The position numbers and the translations under genes were made by a program. Source: Quillaja saponaria (lineage: Eukaryota > Streptophyta > Magnoliopsida > Fabales > Quillajaceae). Taken from it: a stretch of 64,000 bases of DNA. Below the pieces are notes generated by a model. The model did no database searches, was not told where the DNA came from, and saw nothing but the letters and a program-made list of their open reading frames with translations. Below, one piece after another: positions 35,581 to 47,700 of the stretch (the stretch's first letter is position 1; every line of letters begins with the position of its first letter). The stretch is from NCBI GenBank assembly GCA_029379385.1, contig CM055607.1, positions 28,889,235 through 28,953,234 of the forward strand. Direction: 5' to 3'.

Positions 35581-37989
35581 TCACCAGTAATCTCCACAAG
35601 AACATGTTCCTCCAAGAATTCGATGGAACCGGTTATTATCCCTTAGAGACACTTCTCTTCCATAAATCTTTGAGATGAATTTGGCAAAATTGTGGCAATC
35701 AACACAAATGCGGAGGTTTTTAAAAACACGGATTGGCACTCCTTCAGGTGTAGCAATCAGCCCAAAAGTCAAAGCCAACTTTTCACTGTGACCTAAAAGT
35801 ATCTTCTCCTTCTGCTCTTCATCCACATCGTATAAAACACAACTCAAGTCAGGAACATAACCAGCTTCCTTTAACTTGACTAATAACTCAATCTCCTTTG
35901 CAAACACCTCTTCTCTTCTTGGATGTGAACGATCACTTGCATGGAAAGTATGGAGTCTTTGATCAAGCTCAATCCAACTTTTTCCAGGCTCCTTTTTTAC
36001 AGCATTCTCCATCATCAACTGCCTCACTGATCTTACATCCTCCCATCTTCCTGAAGAAGCATATATATTAGAAAGAATGACATAATTCCCAGCATTTTCA
36101 GGCTCAACTTGTAGAAGCTGGTGACCCGCCAACTCACCAATGTCCACATTTGCGTGAACCCTGCAGGCACCTAAAAGTGAACCCCATATAGCAGCAGTGG
36201 GTTTAATAGGCATAGTTTGGATGAACTCAAATGCCTCCTCTACTCGACCAGCACGACCAAGCAAATCAACAACACAACCATAATGCTCAATCTCTGGCTC
36301 AACGCCAATATTCCCATTGGCCATATCATAAAAGATATCCAGTCCCCAGTTTTCCATCCCTCCATGACTGCAACCAGACAAAACAGCCAAAATTGTGACA
36401 CTATCAGGTTTGACTCCATTCTCTTCTCTCATTGATTTGAATAGATCAAGCACTTCTCTTCCCATTCCATGTTTACTGTACCCCACAAGCATAGCATTCC
36501 ATGAGATAACAGTTCTCTCGGGCATGCTATCAAAGGTCCTCCTTGAGTACGTGAGGTTTCCACATTTTGAGTACATGTCAATCAAAGAGTTTTGGAGGAC
36601 CACATATGAGGGAATCTCAGAGCGAAACACATGACCATGAACTTGCTTGCCATGATCCAGAGCAGCAAGCCCAGACAGAGCAGTTAAAAGACTGGCATAA
36701 GTGACATAATTTGAGTGCATTCCTTCACTTAGCAACTGACGGAAAAGCTCAAGTGCCTTCTCATCAAAACCCAGTTGAGCATACCCAGATATTATAGCAG
36801 TACAAGAAACTACATCTCTTCTTGGTAAGCATTCAAAAACACCTCGAGCTTCATGAATTTTACCCTGTTTGGCATACATGTCAAGAAGTGAGCTTCCAAC
36901 ATATATGTGGGATTCGTAGTTACTTTTAATTACAAGAGAGTGGATTTGCCGTCCCGAGACAAATCCAAAATCACCAGGGCATGAAGTAAGTACAGTAGCA
37001 AAAGTGAACTCATTTGGTTTTTCACCTGAAAGACATTTAAAAGTCATTGTCAATATAGGAACACCACATGGACAACAGTGACAACGAAGAAGGCATGTTG
37101 TGCAAATGATAAACAAGGGGAAGAAAAATGAGTTTGCACGCACTATTGTTTATATGGTGGATGGAGTGATTCAGAGAATAAGGTTAAGGACAATGCATTA
37201 TTGTCTTGTACAGAAATTGAAATATCCTCGCAAAAGAGGCTTTAACACCCCTTTAGCATATGCTCATCCTAAGTTATTCCCGGTTTCACAAACGTTCTTT
37301 TCAATGTTTCAGTTTTTTTGTCATTCCCTAAAAAAAAAAGTTCAACATCAAAGAAGCAAAAGGGAAAGACCATTTGTCATATACTCATATATAGTGAGAC
37401 AAATGAATAAGCTTCTAATCCACCGTTACACTGACTGAATTATAATTTCTTTTACCCACTTCAACAAATAGTCACCAAGAATACCTGATCTTAGCATCTC
37501 TACCAAAAGATTCAAGGCTTCGGTGGCATACCCCCTCTGAGAATAAGCTGAAATCATGGCGGTCCAAGAAACAATATTTCGTTCAGACATTTCATCAAGC
37601 ATCCGCCGTGCATCACCCAAACAGTCACACTTAGTATACAAGACAATCAACCTTGTATTGAGGTAAACAGGTGGGGAATAAAAAGTTTTGATCATGTGTA
37701 AATGAACTCTCTGGCCTTCCCTAAACCTTCTTTGATAGACACACACATTTAAGAGGGCATCATAGCCTTGAAACTTCATTTGAAGGCCTTGAAGGGCCAT
37801 TTCTAGCAGGGCTTCTTGTAGTTGACCATTGGAGCAGAGAATTTCCAAGTGTGAGTTTGGCGGGGAAGAGAGATGGGATAGTTTGCAAGTGAAGAGTTTG
37901 AGGGTGGACGAAAAATCATGTCTTGGACAACGGAATATCAAGTTAATCTTCCGGGCGATGCATGGAAATTGAGAAGCAGAAGCCGGCAT
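35581..37989 (-). CDS. PLS-class pentatricopeptide repeat protein with DYW domain (At3g13770-like)
   Basis: Two exons on the minus strand, 37989-37485 and 37025-35581, spliced inside RSG|EKPNEFTF, give 649 residues. The N-terminus is rich in Arg and Ser and low in acids, consistent with mitochondrial import. About a dozen PLS repeats follow (for example NIVSWTAMISAYSQRGYATE, DVVSCTAIISGYAQLG, TVISWNAMLVGYSKHG), then E/E+ motifs with a PG box (KEPGKSWIEL) and a complete DYW domain. The cytidine-deaminase-like zinc motifs are HSE (581-583) and CVDCH (609-613); the protein ends CSCGDYW. Such proteins bind organelle transcripts and carry out C-to-U editing. It resembles the Arabidopsis mitochondrial At3g13770 very closely. 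The target sites are unknown. The 459-base intron is less usual, because many PPR genes are intronless. Open reading through the intron gives a false separate N-terminus. Confidence 0.93.
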
Positions 37990-40030
37990 TAGATGGATGG
38001 ATCAATTTTCTGCATTTACTTTTTCACATGATGGCTTCCGACGCCAAAATGATTTCATAAGAGTAAACTTTGGACAACTAACCGTTAGCAAAACTGCCAA
38101 ACTTCAAATTGAAAAATCGCTCCTTACTTTCATGTCCCCTCAAGAATTTACATTTCTATTTTAGTCCTCAACATATTTATTTATTTTTATTTTTTTAAAT
38201 CTGATTGAAAATGTAGTCAAAGAAAACATCTATTCTAATTTTTTTACAATGGTGCTTAATTGCTTAATTATTTGTTGAATTTTTTAAGCTTTTATAATAT
38301 TTTATATACATAGGGTGAACCTTACACTAAATTATTTATAATTTAAAAAATATTACAAAATTAAAAATTATACTTAATTACACCTTTTGTCCCTTCAAAT
38401 AATTTTGATATCTATTTCGATCCTGTACTTAAAAATAACGTAATTTACTCTTTAAAATTTAAAATTACTTTTGTTAAGTTTCCGATATCATTTATAATCT
38501 AATTTAACGCTAACAAGATTAATATAGTTAATAGGAGTTGACATGAACATTTCATGTGATATATATAATCAATTCTAAAACAAACGTGTTTTTCTTATAA
38601 AACTTGCTAAAAAAATCGTCTTTTAATAATAAAAACTGAAATTGCATTTGAAATTTTTATGTCTTTATCTTCCTGACCACCACCTCCACCTCAAAAATGG
38701 TCTATAAAAAATTATAAACAATTAAACCACACGCACTTAAAATTACAAAAACTCTTGTTTATTTAATTAAATTAAATTAAAAATACTAAACAGTTAAACC
38801 ACGTGTACATAAAATATAAACAAAAACTCTTATTTATTTAATTAAACCATATTAAGCATTTCATCATAAATAGGACCTCCTTCTGTGGATTCCATATAAG
38901 ATTTTCTCTCGAAACATGAAGTGTAAATATCACGTTATCCACCTGCATTGCTTGTAAGTTATAACTTTCCCCACTTACCATTTTCAAATTATAAATTTAT
39001 TAACACAGTTATCATATAACTCAGCTCAATTAATAAATTAACGGAAACACGAGCTCTGTCTCAAAATTAAATCCAGCCTTCTTCTCCATCTAATCAGGCA
39101 GTTCTGTGTCCAAGCAAAGGATGGATAGTTGGTGTGAAGCAGACGATCATAATGTCTTAAAAAAGATACAGTAAAATAACAGACCTTTTCATTCCTGCCA
39201 GGCAAGTTACTTTTGTACTTGTAAGTTACAGTCGCCGTCACCCTTCAGTAATGTTCTTTTCCCTAGAGTCTGTAGCTTTCTCAGCTCAACTTATTCTCAA
39301 CATTACATACATAAATACCAAAATTCTAACTTCAGTCACTTACTGCAATGGGTAAAAAAGCTGAAGGTCAACTGATACAGGTTACGGACCAGAACCAAGA
39401 CGTGACCCTCATTCATTAGCTCAACAGTCCTACAAATAAATTTAAACTTTAATGACATTGTTGAACCACACATGGCCAAACCATGGAAACGGGAACTAAA
39501 TGACCATTTAAACCCCAAGACAATGATCTACGTAGTACTGATCAACAAGATAAAAATAAAATATTGATGCTCATTCTGAGAATCTAAATCATATAATGGG
39601 TAAAGGCGAAAACCCAGAAGAAGGAAGGGAACACTACACTTCATATTCAAAATCAGAATAGTCTTCATAAAGAAACACTTGACATCTACAAAGCACTTAC
39701 TTTAAAAAAATTGAGAAACTAACTCCCATAATAATTGAGTAAATAGTTCATTCTGTTCTAGGATTTTACACTAGAAATCAATCGACTACCTCATAGTGAA
39801 ACCTTAAGTTAGTATACATAGTAAGATATAGAAACATATAAATGGTAACATGCAATCTTTTTTCCACTCTGATTGAGAGAAAGCAGGCTTCCAAATGACT
39901 CTTTGACAAATAGAAGACATGGAAACCCTAGTTGACTGCTGAAGCCGCTCTACTTCCTGCTAACTGCTAATACTATATTTGTATATACACTAATACGTTA
40001 CCAGATGGCTTGTACAACTACTATATGCCT
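37990..40030. other. Intergenic DNA: PPR promoter and bHLH 3' flank
   Basis: No coding region. The left part upstream of the PPR gene is very AT-rich, with phrases (for example TTTAGTCCTCAACA near 38160) often found in decayed plant repeats. The right part contains the 3' UTR of the bHLH gene. Short ORFs at 39038-39518 show nothing recognisable. Confidence 0.45.
38716..38845. repeat. Two-copy tandem repeat of about 72 bases
   Basis: Copies begin with AAACAATTAAACCAC (38716) and AAACAGTTAAACCAC (38788) and both end in CTTRTTTATTTAATTAAA. A local duplication with several later substitutions, lying about 0.75 kb upstream of the PPR start. Confidence 0.75.
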
Positions 40031-43000
40031 TCAAAGCTCCATCTTCAACTGATTTGAGCGCAAAGATGCTGTATCACAAATTTAACCTGAAGTTAATTAA
40101 TGTTTCAAAATTGCCCTTTCTGTGTTTTCTAAGGAATTCTTTGTCTCAACAAAACTTTCTTTTCTCTCAAGAACTAGATGGAACAAGAGCATTTGGAAGA
40201 AAGACAGATTTTCACAGTAAATGCATAGTTACTTAGGCTTTAATACATTAAGAAAATGAAATGAACAACATATTTAGCAGGTTGGTGAATTGCATCAAAA
40301 TCCACTAAGATTTAGTCTATTTACCTGAATTTGCAGAGGAGTCATAAGTCAAAAGTGAGTTTTCCGGGGTCATAAAAGTATGGTTGTCTTCCCTCCCCCA
40401 GACAGGTTGGTGAATTGCATCAAAATACCAATGTTGTTGATATTGCTGTCTGTTTCCATTGACTGGGATTTCTTGCCACATCGGAGGAGTAACCATGGTG
40501 GGGAAGTTTTTGTCCACTAGAGATGTACCCTAAAAGTTTTGAAGTGACAAACATGATCCGTACACAATGAGAACGAATCTTTAATATTAATTTAAGAAAT
40601 TGAACTGCTCTTTACAGTGGTGTAGCTGGTCAACCAAATCACCCAGTTTGAGTCATTCAAACAAGTAATTTCAGTTCCATTATACCAACCACAATCTACC
40701 ACAAGACTCAGGGCTCGCTGTATTTATCTATCATACCAGGCCAAATCACTGTACTGGGAGTATTTACGTATTTCTATGAGCCCAAATTTTTAACGTCAAT
40801 CAATGCTTACAAGGTGGCCTGGTAAAATGCACATGGCTTGACCACAAGCCGTCTCTTTTCCCCCATCCAACATGTATGGGCCTTGTACTGCAATGCTTTT
40901 CACCACTGCAGGGATCCTAGAATCTAATCAAAATAGACACAGGCATTTGGAATTTGGGATTGAATGACTGCAACCAATTTGTTTAATCACATGCATATTA
41001 TGAGCCACATGCCCAAACTTTAAACATCAATCAACGCTTACAAGGTTTCTTAGTGGCCTGGTAAAATGCACATAAATGGACCACAAGCCGTCTCTTTCCC
41101 CATCCAATTTGTATGGGCCTTGTACTGCAATGCTTTTCACCATTGCAGGGATCCTAGTAAATTTAATCAAAATAGATAGAGACATTCGGAATTTGGGATT
41201 GAATGACTGTAACCAATTTGTTTGATCACATGCATATGATGAGCCACATGCCTCTATGTTGCATTTTACTTGTTTGGCAACCATCACTGAAAGCATAGCA
41301 TCAGCTCGAAGAAGAGATGCATCCAATACTTGACAAGTGTCTCAGAACCAAGTGTAAGTCACACCAGTGCAGACTATTGACAAGTTGCCTGTTAATTTAA
41401 TAATCTACCTCTCGAGTCTTTTTATAAAGAAGAAAAAAACTAAAACTAAAACACTTTGTACATTTTGTAATCACAACAAAGGCAATAAGTGACAATAAAT
41501 GTGTGACACTTACTTCTGTACCCAACATGCTGTCAAGGTTAAACTCAACTCTTGGGTTGACTGCCGCTAGTTTCATTGATAAAAGCTGAAACCAAAGGGT
41601 GAAAATTAGAATTAGATCATGTTGATAGAAGATAACTAAAACATAAACTATGAATTGTACAGTTCAAAATCGTCATTTTTTTCAAGCTACAAATATCCAA
41701 AATCGGCAAAAAAAGATAAGGGGTAGACCCACAGATTGATGCAGCCTATCTGACTTTCCATACTATTTTGAGGGAAAAACCAAGCTTAGAAGTAGGCATT
41801 GGATCAAATAGTCTAAACAAAAGCATAAACTCAACCACTGCTTCTAGCAAGCAATGGCTTATGGATCCTTACCCAGTGGGTGAGTCCCAAAATTTCCTTA
41901 AGACGCGCACTTGACTTGCAGAAATTCAAAAAATATTAATAAACATGAGGAAAAAAATTCAAACTATTTTAGTTCGTAAGCCTGCTACACACTATATTTG
42001 GCATTATTATATAAAAGTAATTACAATCAAATGTGTGGAATGTGCAAGTCTGACCTCCACTTGACGTTGTAGAGATTGTACGTGGTTGATAATTTCATCT
42101 AAAACCAATGCTGTACCTGATATCTGCAGACCAAATTTTGTAGTGTCAGCACTTTGTACATAAGCTCCAAGTGGCATTAGCTTTTGCCAGAACAAAGTTA
42201 TAAGTGATTCTAGCTGCCCGGAAAAAGAGCAAAATATGCCCAATACAATGGGACTTCTCATTTGAACTGCTTATTTGGATTTCTTTGATGTTCGATTCAC
42301 AAATTATCTAAGGACCCGAATAACTTGAAAAACAATTCCATATAATTCTTAAAACATGCCTACCAAATTGCTTCTCACTGCCTTGACAAAGCCCACCAAT
42401 CTCTAATAAAGCATGCGATAGTCAATTATGTTGACTGATGCAAATGTAAAATAGCATATAGCTGGAAGTGACATAAAGAACATCCCAGAAGTTTAGAAGA
42501 CAAAAAGCCTTGATAGAGACAGAGAAATTTCTAATTTGACAATTAGTTTTTTTTTCCGTAAGAGATAGATTCCCAGCTATAATAAGCTAAAATGATATGA
42601 ACCCACCCTCTAAAAAATAAATGTAAAAGAAAAAGGAAACAATATCAAGGTATAGATTTGGTTAATGGTTAAATTTTAAATTTTTAAATTTACTAGCAAC
42701 CACATCAAGCAATTACATCTTGTCCCAAAAGGCAGTTAAGTTTGCCGTTTCGTAGATGCATTCAGGAAGCATCCTTCTGTCATCCTCTGTTTGTCATCTC
42801 ATTAAGGATGTCTTCCAAACTTGTTAGAGATGATACACGCAACATCACAAAAGGGATTAACATCTCACTTGCATATGGGACCCATGACCATCAATATCCA
42901 ACAGTCCCACTATATATGTCTCCCAATAATACTCCCCTACACCCCATGCGTACCAAGCCCACTACCTAATAAATACTATACTTTCAATTTATAATACTTA

Positions 43001-44319
43001 ACAAGTGTTCTAAGATCCCCCGGTAAAAAAAAAACATGTAAATAGTTTCTTGTTCTCCAAAGTTTTTTTGAGCTTACTGTAAATGTCTGGAAAAACCACA
43101 AATTTAAGTTCAAATCAACTTCCCAGAAAATACCTTTAACCAGGCACAGTAAAGAAAGACCGACAAATTTACAAGAATGCCACATTGACACCCACTTGGC
43201 GAAGTCTTGGCAGAAAAGCAAGTCCTTTTTTGGTGAAAAAGTGACAATGACAATTGACAATTGACAAATGGCAAATCCATTTATTGAAGGACATAATCTA
43301 AAGAAATAATTGTACTTTACATTACACAGATTTTTCGACATAATCCACAAAAAAGTTCATAAAGCTCTAATTAACTAAATTAATTATTAAAGGTTTAGAC
43401 TAAAAGTAACCGACCTTATTGCAACCAGGGACCAGCTCTTGTAAAAGCTTCATCCGAGCATTTATCTTCTCTCGCCTCGCCTGCAGGATTAATATAAATA
43501 AAAGATTAAATCAACTTAATTATAAATTAGGTAATTAACTACGATATTTAGAGATTACCCTCTCTGCTAAGCTATGGCTGTCTGTAGCTTGACCGCGACG
43601 AGCTCGGACGTGAACGTAAGGAAGCTTGACACCATCTACTGAACTCTCATCTGCGACGCTCTTACTCTTCTTTGTTGAAGCTTTGACCTGTATCTCAGAA
43701 ATTCAATAATAAATTCATTTTCCAGGCACTTCGAATTACTAAAAATGGAAACCCTAATTTTGCATTTCTTTGCAATTGGGGTTACCTTCTTCTCTCGCTC
43801 CTTTCTCTTGCCTCCCCTCTGGTTGCTGTTCTCCACCGTCGGATCAGACACCAACGGCTGCGATGTATTAGGGTTCGAATAGGTCTCTTCGGGCTCGTTC
43901 TTCACTTTATCCAAATTTGCACTCCAGTTAGATGGAACGGAGTTCGCTTCCGGTGTCGAGTGATCTCCGGCGAACATCGATAACTTGTTGGCGCGTTCAA
44001 TGAAAGCAGTGTTAGGAGGGAAGATCAAATTTCCATTGAAAGGGTGAAGAAAATCGGGCTTCAGATCATCTACTATGGTTATGGAATTTCTCGAGAGGTT
44101 TGCGGTTGCGGCCTTTCCGACGGAGTCCGGCGAGTGAAGGAGCTCCACGGCTTGAGTTGGTGGGAGTTCAAGAAGCGCAGTAAAGGAACTCGCGTTCTCT
44201 GGGGTTGCGGCTATGAGCCTCTGGATTTCTTCCCGGAATTGAAGAGAATCAAGTCCAATCTCGTCGTGGTCACGGCCCGTGAGACTGGATCCAGCAACCG
44301 CACCTGCAGGTGGCTCCAT
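40031..44319 (-). CDS. bHLH transcription factor of the bHLH48/bHLH60 type
   Basis: Seven coding exons on the minus strand: 44319-43786, 43687-43559, 43480-43415, 42123-42055, 41585-41514, 40529-40325 and a 38-base last exon 40068-40031. They join in frame to 370 residues. The N-terminal [18 protein letters not shown] motif is typical of this subgroup. A basic stretch (KRKEREKK) follows near 175. The bHLH domain spans about 206-262, with the basic-region His, Glu and Arg ([18 protein letters not shown]) of E/G-box (CANNTG) binders, and helix 2 [19 protein letters not shown]. The C-terminus is [13 protein letters not shown], which I recall as conserved in the family and which identifies the last exon. 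In Arabidopsis, bHLH48/60 are linked to flowering and gibberellin signalling. If the last intron is not removed, the protein ends NSGK, 11 residues shorter. Introns 3 and 5 are the longest (1.3 and 1.0 kb). Confidence 0.93.
40278..40426. repeat. Exact 24-base direct repeat, exon 6 and intron 6 of the bHLH gene
   Basis: The 24 bases at 40278-40301 (intron 6) are identical to 40403-40426, 125 bases away, which encode FDAIHQP in exon 6. The flanks differ. A local duplication of part of a coding exon into the neighbouring intron. Confidence 0.8.
40776..41252. repeat. Two tandem copies of about 225 bases in intron 5 of the bHLH gene
   Basis: Copy 1 runs from about 40776 to 40998 and copy 2 from about 40999 to 41252. 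Shared landmarks: ATCAATCAAYGCTTACAAGG, GTGGCCTGGTAAAATGCACA, GACCACAAGCCGTCTCTTT, GTATGGGCCTTGTACTGCAA and TGAGCCACATGCC. They are about 90% identical by eye, with small indels, so the duplication is fairly recent. Neither copy is coding. Confidence 0.85.
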
Positions 44320-44589
44320 TGAGTAGTACCAATAGCTTCGAAAACGACCAAATTGTCACAAATTGAACCAAACCCACGTCAGGTTTGACCAACAGCAACT
44401 ACCCACTTGATTAATTTTATCAGTTCTGAATTCTGACACTGTTGAACTGAAATTTAAGCTTCTAACATTCCCTAATTAAGTTCCGGAAATGGTGGAATTG
44501 GACAATGAATTCGAGCAAATTACAACGGAAGGGCTATTGTCTGGTTATTTCGTCAAAGGGTAATATAAAGTTGGTTCTTCAATGGCGTC

Positions 44590-44744
44590 AATCTTCCTCT
44601 CCCTCTCCCTTTCCCTCTGTTTCGCTGCTTCTGTCTTTGAGATTACTTCCCAACCATTTAAAGTATTGTGAAAACAACCTCGTTACGGTGCTATACGAGT
44701 ATTTTCAGATATTGGGAGGAGAGACAGTGAGGGGGGGGGGGGGG
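44590..44744 (-). promoter_or_regulatory. Purine/pyrimidine-biased tracts upstream of the bHLH start
   Basis: On the gene (minus) strand, about 270-285 bases upstream of the start codon, there is a polypurine tract of repeating GGGAAAGGGAGAGGGAGAGG type (plus-strand CCTCTCCCTCTCCCTTTCCC, about 44595-44617). It has four G-runs, of 3, 3, 3 and 2. About 410-425 bases upstream is a run of 14 G on the plus strand (44731-44744). Such tracts can form G-quadruplex or triplex structures and CT/GA tracts are frequent near plant transcription starts. The function is inferred only. Confidence 0.45.
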
Positions 44745-47700
44745 AGAGAAACGAACTAATAGGTAAAGTTCTAAGGATACGGATAGTTGAGCACCAGAAG
44801 GGGCCCACTATGATTTGGGAATATCAAGCTTCTCCGAAACCAGGTTCTGAGTTTTTTTAACTTTTTAACGGTCGTCGTTCGAATTTCTCTTCTGAAATTT
44901 TATCAGAAATCAGATAAAAACACTCAAAAAATTTCAATTCATTATATAATTATAAAGCTATATTTCTAATTACCAATCTAGTTAGATTAACAAATTGTCA
45001 ATTCAACTTGCAATATACAGGGTTAAAGAAAGATAAGCTCTAAGACAAAGTCACCAACATGGAAATAGGTTGGATTATCGACCGGATTAGAATTTTATTA
45101 AACCATGTATAGAGTTAGTCGATATAATTCAATGTAGATAAAATCATAAATGAAACAAGTTTATCTTATTATTGAGAGTCATTTCAGTCGCAACAAAATC
45201 TGATAAATTCGTTTCACAATAATGTTAATATATAAATCCGAGAGACCAAGATATAGGTTACATTGTATTTTGTTTCTTCTTTCGAATAGTTGTGCATTAT
45301 CAGTTGTTCTAATTTAAACTTAATAATTAAAATACAAATCACAAATTCTTTGAACACATAAAAATATTAATTTACTTGAAACAGATATTTAACTCAACAA
45401 ATCAAATTATCATCCTCAATGTTGATGTTTAAATAATAATAACACAATAAATTTTAAAAAATTAATTAAAAGAATCTCCGGTCTATCCTTCTCATATAAA
45501 AGGGAAGGATAAAAGTTGTTGATTCATGCTATGTTTTAATCTCATTCTTTTTAAACTTGAGTTCTAAATTTTATTCATGCCTTGGTTCATCAAACAAAGC
45601 GAATCTTGAAGAAAACATAGAAAGGAAAAAAGAGAATCAAATAAGGGATACTTAAGGAAATGTACTAAAGAAAACTGGTGATGAAAGGAAAACATTGGGC
45701 CGCAAAATTACTGTTCAGGACCCATAGAGCGGGGACCGGACACCAGCCATGACCCGACACAGTTTTTAGTAGAAGACGACCCGTCCTTTTCTTACATTTA
45801 TAATTACACTTATTTTATTTTTAAATTTTTTCTATTTAACTTATGCCCTTTGGCCTTTGCTTTGTCAACATCAGGAGAATGATTATTATATATTATATGA
45901 CGTACTTGCCCACTTACGCTCAAATGCCAAAGTCAGAGGTAATAATAATAATAATAACAATAACCAAGGAAAATGAGAAGCTAAAAAAAAAGGCCAAATA
46001 TAGAGACTAGAATATGCTTGTTAAAGAGTCCAAACAAATATATATATGTATATATATACATTGATAATGTTTCATGTATTAACAGGTGTCACGTTATAAT
46101 TGATCAAGTTTTAATTTAGTTAGTTAAGACTAAGTGCTGAGATTAAGATGTTTCATGCTCAAATAACATCTTTATTTTATTGTCTCTTTTATGAGTTTGT
46201 TTCTTTGTGAGTTGTTATAAAGTTGTAATTATGTTAGTTGTTAATTGTTAAATTAAGTTAAAATATTATGTTTAATTTGAGCAGCACTTTCATCATTTGT
46301 GAATGCTCTTCATATTGTTATAAATATTTGATATATATAAAGATATATTTTCAAACATGAATCTATAATTTAATTTTGAGTTGGATATTATAATCCAAAT
46401 TCTCATAGAAAAAAAATAACATTTATCCCTGTTATTCATGTTTAAATTGTCAAATTTCATTTTAAGCAACATAAACACCTAATAATTAATAAAAGGCCAT
46501 AACCAAAAGGAATTTATTAAATATATATAGATATATATAATTTGCTAAACAAATTTTAATTTATTTTATATATTTGAGCTCTATATAATTTGATGTAGGA
46601 CAGGTTAGGAAAAATAAGGGATTTCGGAGAAAAGAGAGAGATTTAGAGAGGAAGAAAGTTGGAAACCTATGTTAATCTAACAAAACTAATATTGTCTCAA
46701 TTTCAATTCACCAAAAGGTATCAGAGCCAAAATCTTGTCATCCCAAAAAATCCTCAAAACTCATTCCCCATTTTTGATGGGGGGAGTGTAGGGGAAAATA
46801 GGGAAATTGAGAGAAATGGAGGCAGAAAAGTAAGAAAATGAGAGAGATGTAGGTGAAAATAGGGAGGAACACTTGTAATCTTGCAATTCAATGTTAATTT
46901 TGTCAACATCTTCTAAACAAATCTATACTAAGCCTTTATATAGCATTACAAAAAATTCTCAATGATAAAATAGTAAATAACATAAAGACTACTAGCACAC
47001 TACTACTTAAATTCAAATGCATCATAAAACATAAAATATAATAAAAAATAAATTCTCAAATTATCAAAAACCCATCCCCCATCATTTAAAAAAAAAAAAA
47101 AAAAAAACCTCGACCTTGAGTTTTACAGTGAGGAGATGAAAACCTCAGAGTGAAATCCTACATCAAGTTTTGGGATGTCGATGGAAAAAAGCAGTCAAGG
47201 AGAATTCTATCAGGGATCGCGAACACCTAGAACTTCAATGGTATGTCAAAATCAATGTGCTCCACATCCATAGCAGTGACGATCTCAACATTTTGCATTT
47301 TAACTTTAATTACCTACTCTGAACAACAGTTGGCTCCTCAACTTTGACTTTAACTAGAAGTGTCTGGAAAATTACATCTACCTATTATGAGGTGACAATT
47401 GGAATCTCATATCACCCCAATCCATCTTTGAGTCAAAAGGCAAGATAATATCAATACTAAGTGAAGTAAATATAAAACAATATTCAGGTCATCCACAGGA
47501 AGTACCCAATATATTTACTGCTTGAAAAACCGAGTAAACCAATTTTTCTATTAATTCATTCTAAAACTCAGACTCCCAAATGTCTAGCATTAGGCTCATT
47601 AATGGTTCTAACACTTGAGAGAATAGAAAATAACCTAAAGTCTACAAACATATTACTAAATGAATTCTAAAATTACACTATAAAACTTAAATTCTCAAAT

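Noticed and set aside
46590..47110. Possible copia LTR with primer-binding site
   Set aside because: GGTATCAGAGCC is suggestive, but no LTR pair, TG...CA ends or coding region could be found, so it is not called as an element.
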